A model generated the notes under the pieces. That model saw only the letters and a program-made list of their open reading frames with translations. It was not told the DNA's origin and did no database searches. From a virus, in the IMG/VR virus record IMGVR_UViG_3300036851_000225, positions 1 through 64,000 of that record: DNA of 64,000 nt. The stretch is one strand, 5' to 3'. Both the position numbers and the translations under genes were made by a program. This document shows positions 38,681 through 44,490 of this stretch, one piece after another; the stretch's first letter is position 1, and every line of letters begins with the position of its first letter.

Positions 38681-39091
38681 TCAGGGCAAATTTTTGAGTG
38701 TCGAGGTGAACGCTTGAACTGCCCTTTTGTGCTCTGACCGCAAATTGATAAGCATCTCAACAAAATCAAAATGTTCGTCGGGTAGACTTTCGAGCATCGC
38801 TGCAACGCGCTCTCTGCGTTCGTAGTTTGCCCCAATGCCTCTCAGCCGATAGCCCGCAGCCTCGATAAAACGATCAAGCGGCTCGTCAAGCGCCAGTGCG
38901 ATCAGCGCCAAATTGTGTAGATTTGGCTCTACATCTGGATTGGTCATCATATTGCTCAATGTACTGATTGTCACACCCTTTCCCTTAAATCCCGACTTCT
39001 CAGCGGCGATCTCTGTTTCCCGCCCCACCTCCCTTAAACTCCATCCTTTTGCCTCTCTCAATTGCTCAATAAGCGATGCCAATGCACTCAT
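38681..39091 (-). CDS. XRE-family regulator with long C-terminal part
   Basis: 136 aa. SLIEQLREAKGWSLREVGRETEIAAEKSGFKGKGVTISTLSNMM is the helix-turn-helix (residues about 5-50) followed by NLALIALALDEPLDRFIEAAGY, as in Cro/C1-type proteins. The C-terminal RVAAMLESLPDEHFDFVEMLINL is helical. A second lysogeny regulator, distinct from the repressor at 39864. It is a candidate to bind the dispersed sites. Confidence 0.75.
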   Translation of the reverse strand: MSALASLIEQLREAKGWSLREVGRETEIAAEKSGFKGKGVTISTLSNMMTNPDVEPNLHNLALIALALDEPLDRFIEAAGYRLRGIGANYERRERVAAMLESLPDEHFDFVEMLINLRSEHKRAVQAFTSTLKNLP

Positions 39092-39103
39092 AATCCGCCC
39101 CTT

Positions 39104-39475
39104 CTATGCTGACCCACTACAACTTGCTATCCCATATGCGCTTGTTGATGTTCCCTCTTGTACCACTCTGCCATTCGCCGTAATCTTACACGAGACAGAG
39201 CCACGCTCCCCCTTCTTTTGTGCCGATAGATACAAAAACTGTCCCGGCTTCGCTTCAAACTTCAGGCTCCATGCCGCTATCACATCGATTTGCTCAGTTG
39301 CGCCACTCGCATTGCGATACGTCAAACTGACCTCGAAAGCCGTTCCGCTAATCGAGTAGACGACGGGTACCGGCTGCACAACGATTGGAGTTGCACGAGG
39401 GGTTTGCCGTAGCGGAGAAGGACCGCAAGCAGAGAGAATTGACAGCAGGAGTATCATTAAAAAATCGTAGCGCAT
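39104..39475 (-). CDS. MmpS-like lipoprotein
   Basis: 123 aa from ATG 39475: MRYDFLMILLLSILSACG is a lipoprotein signal with lipobox LSAC (lipidated Cys about residue 17). The mature part, VVYSISGTAFEVSLTYRNASGATEQIDV...LKFEAKPGQFLYLSAQKKGERGSVSCKITANGRVVQEG, has the MmpS fold signature (VxYxVxGTAxxVxLTYxNAxG...YLSAQxxxxxGxVxCxIxxxG). Expressed beside the repressor from the prophage. It is likely a lysogenic-conversion cargo exported to the surface, possibly blocking superinfection; this last is inference. Confidence 0.75.
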   Translation of the reverse strand: MRYDFLMILLLSILSACGPSPLRQTPRATPIVVQPVPVVYSISGTAFEVSLTYRNASGATEQIDVIAAWSLKFEAKPGQFLYLSAQKKGERGSVSCKITANGRVVQEGTSTSAYGIASCSGSA

Positions 39476-39863
39476 GATTACGTTTTTCTCATCGAAATAC
39501 GGATTGACACGATGCAATGTAGAATGTTATGCTTGCTTTTTATTGTGCAGAATGTGAATCAAGTTCACTTACGACCCACTCTTCGTTCCACTCCTACCCG
39601 CTGCAACTGACCCTGCAATCCACGCCGATTGCGTCTTTGCGTTCAATCAGCACCATGCCCGTGCTCTTCTCACATATACAGCATTCTTTTTTGTATCAAG
39701 GGCCTGGGTATGATCACTCCTCTGTCCATTCGTTGCATTGCAACCATTTGTCTTTTGCTGCTACCGGCAACAAGCGTATACCTCAATTCGATGACAATAG
39801 CCGAGTTAAGCGGTATAGCCGGATTGCTCATTCTCAAAATAGCGTTGAGGATCAGCTACCAGA
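39476..39863. other. Intergenic stretch without a convincing gene
   Basis: Short open frames occur in both directions. The best plus frame (39710-39973, MITPLSIRCIATICLLLLPATS..., 87 aa, hydrophobic start) runs 110 nt antisense into the repressor gene and lacks a good ribosome site, so I do not call it. Promoters for the lipoprotein on the minus strand are not clear. Confidence 0.4.
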
Positions 39864-40295
39864 CTACCGTAGCTCAGAGCTTACGATACGCAAGGCTTCA
39901 GGTAGCGCAATGCCCCGATCAGCAAGATCAGCCAGCCGATCAAGAATATCTGCTGCCTGTAACCGCCGATTAGGTGCAAGTCTTTGCAACTCGGCTATCT
40001 CTTGCTGAATTTCAGCGCCTTGCCCTCTTAGCCAGCGCTCAGCCAATTCTCTGCCCTCGGCAGCAGAGGCATATGAAAGTCCCCTTAAATCAGATGGCCC
40101 CTGTAGATAAGCAACGGCTCGAAGAAATAGATTTGCATCTATCTTCTCTGTCTCCCCTGCCTCCCACCCCTGAAAAGCACGAAGAGACAACCCTAAGTGA
40201 TCGGCCAGTTCTCGTTGCGAAATGTCACGACCTAAACGCAGCGCCCTAATAAAAGCTCGCAACGCCGCGCTATCGTTCACCAGTATGGCTGTCAT
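39864..40295 (-). CDS. Phage repressor (C1-like)
   Basis: 143 aa from ATG 40295 (AGGAGG upstream); the open frame goes much further upstream but over the operators. LRAFIRALRLGRDISQRELADHLGLSLRAFQGWEAGETEKIDANLF is an XRE helix-turn-helix (residues about 10-55). The C-terminal half is helical (ELAERWLRGQGAEIQQEIAELQRL), suited to dimerisation. Divergent from Cro at 40447, with three operators between. Confidence 0.8.
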   Translation of the reverse strand: MTAILVNDSAALRAFIRALRLGRDISQRELADHLGLSLRAFQGWEAGETEKIDANLFLRAVAYLQGPSDLRGLSYASAAEGRELAERWLRGQGAEIQQEIAELQRLAPNRRLQAADILDRLADLADRGIALPEALRIVSSELR

Positions 40296-40335
40296 TGCTT
40301 CCTCCTTTTTCCCCTTCTCTGACATTGTACTCGCT

Positions 40336-40399
40336 GCGCATATTTTTGCATAGCGCAAGATGTTGCGTATTTTCGTCTTGACAGCGCAAGTTTTTGCGT
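40336..40399. promoter_or_regulatory. Three repressor operators
   Basis: 16-bp dyads of the form GCGCAA-N4-TTGCGT: O2 at 40353-40368, O1 at 40384-40399, and a weaker O3 (GCGCATATTTTTGCAT) at 40336-40351. O1 sits exactly in the 17-bp spacer of the Cro promoter. Confidence 0.85.
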
Positions 40400-40406
40400 G
40401 TATAAT
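40378..40406 (+). promoter_or_regulatory. Cro (early) promoter
   Basis: TTGACA (40378-40383), a 17-bp spacer that is operator O1, and TATAAT (40401-40406): a consensus sigma-70-type promoter. The divergent repressor promoter is less clear (TACAAT near 40325-40330 on the minus strand). Confidence 0.85.
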
Positions 40407-40446
40407 GCGCAGTATATTTCGCACTTCTTCTCTAGGAGTAAAGTTG

Positions 40447-40671
40447 ATGAGCAATCCCACACGCTTTCCACGGCTTGTTGCTGCCATTATTGCGCTTGGC
40501 TCTACCGATGATGAGCGAGCGCAAAAATTAAATGTTTCCCGGCGCACGATTACCAATATTAAGAGAGGCATCATCCCCAAACAACTTGATCGTATCGCTA
40601 TGCATCGTGACTTAGCCGAAGCCTACTGCCAGGACGCAGCGGCATTGCATATCGTTGAGGTTGAGGCATGA
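40447..40671 (+). CDS. Cro-like HTH protein
   Basis: 74 aa from ATG 40447 (TAGGAGTAAAG upstream). IALGSTDDERAQKLNVSRRTITNIKRGIIPKQL is a helix-turn-helix; the rest is short. Position across the operators from the repressor and small size make it the Cro-type lytic regulator. Confidence 0.8.
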   Translation: MSNPTRFPRLVAAIIALGSTDDERAQKLNVSRRTITNIKRGIIPKQLDRIAMHRDLAEAYCQDAAALHIVEVEA

Positions 40672-41135
40672 AAGAAATACCCCTCACTAAAGGCAAAGTT
40701 GCGCTAGTAGATGATAGCGATTTTGAATGGCTAATGCAGTGGAAATGGTATTACCTGGACGATAGAAACGGATATGCACTGCGAAGTTTTAAGAGATCAT
40801 TGGTATGGATGCATCGTGTCATTATGAACGCTCCAAAGGACATGCAAGTTGATCACATCAATTGCAACAGTATAGACAATCGGCGCTGTAATCTTCGTCT
40901 TTGCAGTCAGAGTGAGAACCAAAGAAACCGAGGCGCAACTAAAAAATCGGTAAATGGTTACAAGGGCCTACATTGGCATCGTGGTAAATGGCAAGTTCAA
41001 ATTACGGTCAATGGACAAAGCACACATCTTGGCACATTCACCGATGAGATCGAAGCCGCAAAAGCCTATGACAAAGCAGCGCGAGAGCTTCACGGCGAGT
41101 TTGCTCGCCTGAATTTTCCAGCAGAAAGGAGTTGA
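40668..41135 (+). CDS. HNH endonuclease with AP2 DNA-binding domain
   Basis: 155 aa. N-terminal VDDSDFEWLMQWKWYYLDDRNGYALR then LVWMHRVIMNAPKDMQVDHINCNSIDNRRCNLRL is an HNH_3 nuclease (HR...DHxNxxxxDNRxxNL). Residues 105-150 are an AP2 domain: GYKGLHWHRGKWQVQI...LGTFTDEIEAAKAYDKAARELHG. A homing endonuclease that overlaps Cro's stop by 4 nt. Confidence 0.9.
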   Translation: MKEIPLTKGKVALVDDSDFEWLMQWKWYYLDDRNGYALRSFKRSLVWMHRVIMNAPKDMQVDHINCNSIDNRRCNLRLCSQSENQRNRGATKKSVNGYKGLHWHRGKWQVQITVNGQSTHLGTFTDEIEAAKAYDKAARELHGEFARLNFPAERS

Positions 41136-41144
41136 CATGCAACG

Positions 41145-41369
41145 ATGATACACCTCAGCCAGCCGAATAATGAAGTAGCAATACCTTCCCCTGCCGAAGT
41201 CCATGCACTTTGGCAGGAGGATAGCTATCAATTGGCACTCTTGCTCAGCAAGCTCTCGATTGTCCAACGGCGCGCATTGGCCGTCGAGTACCACGCCTGG
41301 CTTAATCGAGACGATCTCAGTTTCACCGATGTGATTGACGGCCTTCAATGTCTTATGTGTCAAATTTAG
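41145..41369 (+). CDS. Small helical early protein
   Basis: 74 aa: EVHALWQEDSYQLALLLSKLSIVQRRALAVEYHAWL. Helical, no motif. Follows the HNH gene and is followed by a small acidic protein. Confidence 0.5.
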   Translation: MIHLSQPNNEVAIPSPAEVHALWQEDSYQLALLLSKLSIVQRRALAVEYHAWLNRDDLSFTDVIDGLQCLMCQI

Positions 41370-41389
41370 TCGTAAAGGACAAACCCCCG

Positions 41390-41608
41390 ATGACTACGAA
41401 ACTCCACTCCGACCCGATGACTGGCGAGTTTGCCTACGCCTCGCTTGCCGAGAGCGGTATCGAACTTGCCACCGATCAACCCGGCACCTATACCCTTTTC
41501 GTCGGCCCCTCGCACGACGGCTTGACGCTGAACAGCCACCAGCTCACTGCGCTGCGCGCCTTTCTCAACAATGAGCAAGTTATCAGCCTCATCGCGTCCG
41601 GCTACTGA
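41390..41608 (+). CDS. Small acidic early protein
   Basis: 72 aa from ATG 41390 (AAAGGACAAACC upstream). TKLHSDPMTGEFAYASLAESGIELATDQPGTYTLFVGPSHDG is beta-rich; ends with a helix (HQLTALRAFLNNEQVISLIAS). Unrecognised. Confidence 0.5.
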   Translation: MTTKLHSDPMTGEFAYASLAESGIELATDQPGTYTLFVGPSHDGLTLNSHQLTALRAFLNNEQVISLIASGY

Positions 41609-41616
41609 GCAACAAA

Positions 41617-41734
41617 AACGTCTGATGCTGCTCAGGGGGTGCAACGCCGCAAGGCAGCATCAGACGTTAGGAGAGTATATATCATACTCCCTATCTTACA
41701 TATAGTCAATTCGAGATGTACTTACGGCGTTGCA
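41617..41734 (+). ncRNA. Structured intergenic RNA or DNA element
   Basis: AACGTCTGATGCTGC (41617-41631) pairs with GCAGCATCAGACGTT (41654-41668), a 15-bp stem with a 22-nt loop. The loop segment TGCAACGCCG (41640-41649) pairs with CGGCGTTGCA (41725-41734) downstream, a 10-bp pseudoknot-type contact that overlaps the -35 box of the next promoter. A third hairpin is GAGTAT/ATACTC around 41672-41688. Could be a stabilising 3' end of the upstream operon or an operator array. Confidence 0.45.
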
Positions 41735-41759
41735 TCTTGAGTATACTACACGGTATAAC
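41730..41759 (+). promoter_or_regulatory. Promoter of the RecT-like operon
   Basis: TTGCAT (41730-41735), an 18-bp spacer and TATAAC (41754-41759), just before the dispersed site copy at 41765. An alternative -10, TATACT at 41742-41747, lacks a good -35. Confidence 0.55.
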
Positions 41760-41764
41760 TAATG

Positions 41765-41788
41765 TCAATCAGTTTAGTTGATCGAACA
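41765..41788 (-). promoter_or_regulatory. Dispersed regulatory site, copy 8
   Basis: Minus-orientation copy, partly degenerate (TTCGATCAACTAAACTGATT), located at the predicted start of transcription of the RecT-like gene. Confidence 0.6.
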
Positions 41789-41800
41789 GGAGAAGATCGA

Positions 41801-42727
41801 ATGTTTACCGAACTAACAACGTACAACGCCAGTATCAATGGCAGCAGTGAGCTCGATGTAATGGCGCTCGGCAAAGTGCTATCCCAAAGTGGCTACTTTC
41901 AGGACGCAAAAGAGGCAGCGCAAGCCGCCGTAAAAGTTCTGGCAGGCCGGGAACTGGGCATTGGGGCAATCGCGGCGATGACAGGAATATTTATCGTCAA
42001 AGGCCGAGTGACACTCAGCGCCAATCTCATCGCCGCGATCATTATGCGCAGTCTCAAATACCGCTATCGCGTCACACGGCTCGATGATACCGGCTGTGAG
42101 ATTGCATTCTATGAGGGCAATCAGGAGATTGGGAGAAGTGTGTTCAACGAGGGCGATGCCAAAGCTGCCGGCCTGGCAGGTGGCGACAATTGGCGCAAGT
42201 TCCCACGCAATATGTACTTTGCCCGCGCTATGAGCAATGGCGCGAAGTGGTACTGTCCTGACGTGTTTGCTGGCCCCGTGTACACTCCCGATGAGCTTGA
42301 CGACGTTCCATCGCTCCCTCCTGCTCCACTTGCTGACGTGCTAACGGGAGAAGTTGTCGAGGCCCCGGCACAGCCAGCGCCAAAGCCAAACGGCAACACA
42401 AAAGCACTCTACATCAGCAAGATCAACGCCTTGATCGCCTGTGCTCGGGCTATCGGCATTGAGATCACCGATGCTGATGGCTTGGAGAGTAAAACGCTTG
42501 ACGAATTGAAGAACGCCGGCCAGAAGTTGCGCAATGCGATTGCAGAGCACATCGGCCTGCTGCGTGATGAGTGTGTGCGACTGGTAGGCGCTCCGCTGCC
42601 AGAAGAGGAGTTGATGATCGATCCATTCAAGGCTGATCCGGCTGTAATCCAGCAGCACGGCGAAATGCTCAATGCGCGCATCGTGGCGCTGCAAACATCA
42701 GCGCCAGCCGAAGAGGTGACAGCATGA
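41801..42727 (+). CDS. RecT-like single-strand annealing protein (probable)
   Basis: 308 aa from ATG 41801 (AGGAGAAG upstream). LDVMALGKVLSQSGYFQDAKEAAQAAVKVLAGRELGIGAIAAMTGIFIVKGRVTLSANLIAAII, then CEIAFYEGNQEIGRSVFNEGDAKAAGL...WRKFPRNMYFARAMSNGAKWYCPDVFAGPVYTPDEL. This block set belongs to a phage family commonly labelled RecT-like recombinase/ssDNA-binding. It would anneal complementary strands during replication or repair. C-terminal third is a variable helical part. Confidence 0.65.
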   Translation: MFTELTTYNASINGSSELDVMALGKVLSQSGYFQDAKEAAQAAVKVLAGRELGIGAIAAMTGIFIVKGRVTLSANLIAAIIMRSLKYRYRVTRLDDTGCEIAFYEGNQEIGRSVFNEGDAKAAGLAGGDNWRKFPRNMYFARAMSNGAKWYCPDVFAGPVYTPDELDDVPSLPPAPLADVLTGEVVEAPAQPAPKPNGNTKALYISKINALIACARAIGIEITDADGLESKTLDELKNAGQKLRNAIAEHIGLLRDECVRLVGAPLPEEELMIDPFKADPAVIQQHGEMLNARIVALQTSAPAEEVTA

Positions 42728-43146
42728 CAGAGCAAGAGGCAAAGCCGATCTACACACCCACAGAAGACGAACAGCGCTACGCTGGCCGGAAGTTTGGCAA
42801 GCTGACGATCAACGAGACAGGCAGCGCTCGTATCAGTGAGCTGGTACGCCAGGGGCTAGGCGAGCAAGAGGCAGTCCAGCAGGTAATGGCGAAAGACGTT
42901 ATTGCTCTTGGCCTTAGCTCCCTACCCAAGAATGTAGCGCTGCTATTCGATCTTTTAGTGCATCTCCAGCGCTATTGCGATGATAGTACGCCTATCATAG
43001 CCTATCGGGAAGGCTTCCAGGTCGGATCGGCCTGGGTATGGACGGACGTGGCGAAACTCCTGCCGTCGGCACAGTTTACGCTATTGCCCCATGCGCCACC
43101 CGACGCAGTGGCTAATGTGACTATGAACGTAGGAGGGATGGCATGA
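42724..43146 (+). CDS. Recombination operon protein
   Basis: 140 aa; overlaps the RecT-like stop as ATGA. SELVRQGLGEQEAVQQVMAKDVIALGLSSLPKNVALLFDLLVHLQRY; acidic, helical. It contains no nuclease motif. Probably an accessory protein of the RecT-like system. Confidence 0.5.
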   Translation: MTEQEAKPIYTPTEDEQRYAGRKFGKLTINETGSARISELVRQGLGEQEAVQQVMAKDVIALGLSSLPKNVALLFDLLVHLQRYCDDSTPIIAYREGFQVGSAWVWTDVAKLLPSAQFTLLPHAPPDAVANVTMNVGGMA

Positions 43147-43604
43147 CAATGCTTAATTTACGGCTGAAAATAGCTGATCTTCACTCGTTGCTTCGTGAGA
43201 CAAAGCAAGCGATGGATCTGGCCGAAGCGCGAATTACCGGCACTATCACCGGCAAGAACGCCGAAGAGCGCAAGGCCAATCTGACGATAGCGCTTGCTAC
43301 TGATCAGGAGCATCGAACGCTCTGCTATAACTACGAGCAGACTACTACTCGCCTTGAAAGGTGCGAAGCTGAACTTGAGGGCCTGAAAGACGAGCGGCGC
43401 GAGCGGGAATGGACGATCCGCGCTCGCCTGGCTGATGCGCTGATCAGTCGAGGTGTGCAGAGTGACAGCGACGATCCGACTGGGGATGGTGCGTTCGATG
43501 ACGTAGGCGATCAGGTGTCCTATGACGTTGTTTTTAAGAGGCCAAAGCCGAGGACAATGCGGATCAACGGCATTGTCACTGAGAATGTCGAGATCCCCTT
43601 CTGA
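43143..43604 (+). CDS. Coiled-coil protein of the recombination operon
   Basis: 153 aa. RLKIADLHSLLRETKQAMDLAEARI and then long helices (YEQTTTRLERCEAELEGLKDERREREW) form a coiled coil, with a beta end. Overlaps the previous gene by 4 nt. Followed by the dispersed site and an independent promoter. Function unknown. Confidence 0.5.
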   Translation: MTMLNLRLKIADLHSLLRETKQAMDLAEARITGTITGKNAEERKANLTIALATDQEHRTLCYNYEQTTTRLERCEAELEGLKDERREREWTIRARLADALISRGVQSDSDDPTGDGAFDDVGDQVSYDVVFKRPKPRTMRINGIVTENVEIPF

Positions 43605-43608
43605 TCGC

Positions 43609-43632
43609 CTGTTCGATTGATTGTACTGATTG
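43609..43632 (+). promoter_or_regulatory. Dispersed regulatory site, copy 9
   Basis: Plus-orientation copy (TGTTCGATTGATTGTACTGATTG type) directly overlapping the -35 (TTGTAC 43621-43626) of the promoter for the small RNA. Confidence 0.7.
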
Positions 43633-43649
43633 GCTAGTTATGATACAAT
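43621..43649 (+). promoter_or_regulatory. Promoter of the candidate small RNA
   Basis: TTGTAC (43621-43626), a 17-bp spacer and TACAAT (43644-43649) preceded by TGA (extended -10). Transcription would begin about 43656. Confidence 0.7.
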
Positions 43650-43655
43650 ACAGGC

Positions 43656-43788
43656 AGACAAGCGCGGCGGTACGGGGTGGAAGCCGGAACACCGCTTTTA
43701 TACTCCTACCGTTGCGCTAGACTATACCCGCTCGTTTGGAGCTTGCACCTTCCACCTCTGCAAGTTCTAGGCGAGCTTTTCTTTTCTC
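43656..43788 (+). ncRNA. Candidate independently transcribed small RNA
   Basis: Between its own promoter and an intrinsic terminator lies about 130 nt with no reading frame of substance. Helix 1: 43662-43672 (GCGCGGCGGTA) with 43707-43717 (11 bp with two G-U). The segment GGGGTGGAAG (43674-43683) pairs with the terminator hairpin loop CTTCCACCTC (43749-43758), 10 bp with one G-U, as a loop-loop contact. The terminator stem is GCTCG/CGAGC (43730-43734, 43772-43776) plus CTTGCA/TGCAAG, followed by TTTTCTTTTCT. Such a compact fold with own start and stop suggests a functional phage ncRNA. It matches no family I know. Confidence 0.6.
43730..43788 (+). terminator. Terminator of the small RNA
   Basis: Outer stem GCTCG/CGAGC and inner CTTGCA/TGCAAG followed by a T-rich run TTTTCTTTTCT (43777-43787). 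Confidence 0.7.
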
Positions 43789-43790
43789 CC

Positions 43791-43813
43791 TGTTCGATTG
43801 ATCGAACTGATTG
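43791..43813 (+). promoter_or_regulatory. Dispersed regulatory site, copy 10
   Basis: Full-consensus plus-orientation copy (perfect TTCGATTGATCGAA core) just after the small-RNA terminator and 17 bp before the start of the next gene. Confidence 0.75.
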
Positions 43814-43829
43814 CGTAGATGAGGTATTT

Positions 43830-44486
43830 ATGGCGCGTCAACCCCTGACTATAGCCGATCACTACTTCAACTCGAAGATTGCTCTTGAGACGTATACGCG
43901 ATCAATCCTCCACAGCTACAGAGCGCCAGCAAGATTAAAGCCCGAAGATGAGCGCTTTATAAGTGAATTACTACAGCGCCATGAGCATGCCGATGAAAAG
44001 ATAGGGACAGGGATAAAAGAGATATGGGTGAAGTGTTTAGCTTTTAATAGTAATGGCTTTGTTGTCAAGCGCACTGACAGTACAGAGATAGATTTTAGCT
44101 ATAAATCCTGTCTGCGGCCCTCCACCTATGCCAGTAAGGTTAAATTTGCCTTGCGCCGTGCTGTTGATGAGCAAATACTTGCTATTAAGCGCTGTACATT
44201 CCCTGAGCGAACATCAACTATTGTTTGCCCCATAACAGGACAGGTAATCACTGCTAATAAAGCGCATGTTGACCATATACCACCTGCAACATTCAAAAAT
44301 TTAGTCGAAACATACCTGGAACTTCGACACATCACAGTTGATGATATACCCCTTCTTCCCACTCCTGACGGCATAGGAGATATGCTCCCTGATGACTGGT
44401 CAACTGACTGGTCCTTATGGCATCAGTCTCATGCTCAGTTGCGAGTTATTAGTGAATACGCCAATCTCCATATCGTAAAAGGCTAA
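43830..44486 (+). CDS. DUF3223/HNH-like protein
   Basis: 218 aa from ATG 43830 (GATGAGG upstream); the frame opens earlier over the small-RNA region. N-terminal KILHSY-like block (HSYRAPARLKPEDERFISELLQRHEHADEKIGTGIKEIWVKCL...FVVKRTDSTEIDFSYKSCL) is a DCL/DUF3223 pattern. The C-terminal CPITGQVITANKAHVDHIPPATFKNLVETYL carries an HxDHxxP-type nuclease-like motif. Possibly a DNA-end processing nuclease of the replication module. Confidence 0.6.
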   Translation: MARQPLTIADHYFNSKIALETYTRSILHSYRAPARLKPEDERFISELLQRHEHADEKIGTGIKEIWVKCLAFNSNGFVVKRTDSTEIDFSYKSCLRPSTYASKVKFALRRAVDEQILAIKRCTFPERTSTIVCPITGQVITANKAHVDHIPPATFKNLVETYLELRHITVDDIPLLPTPDGIGDMLPDDWSTDWSLWHQSHAQLRVISEYANLHIVKG

Positions 44487-44490
44487 TCCT

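Noticed and set aside
39710-39973. Hydrophobic plus-strand ORF (87 aa)
   Set aside because: Runs 110 nt antisense into the repressor and lacks a good ribosome site.
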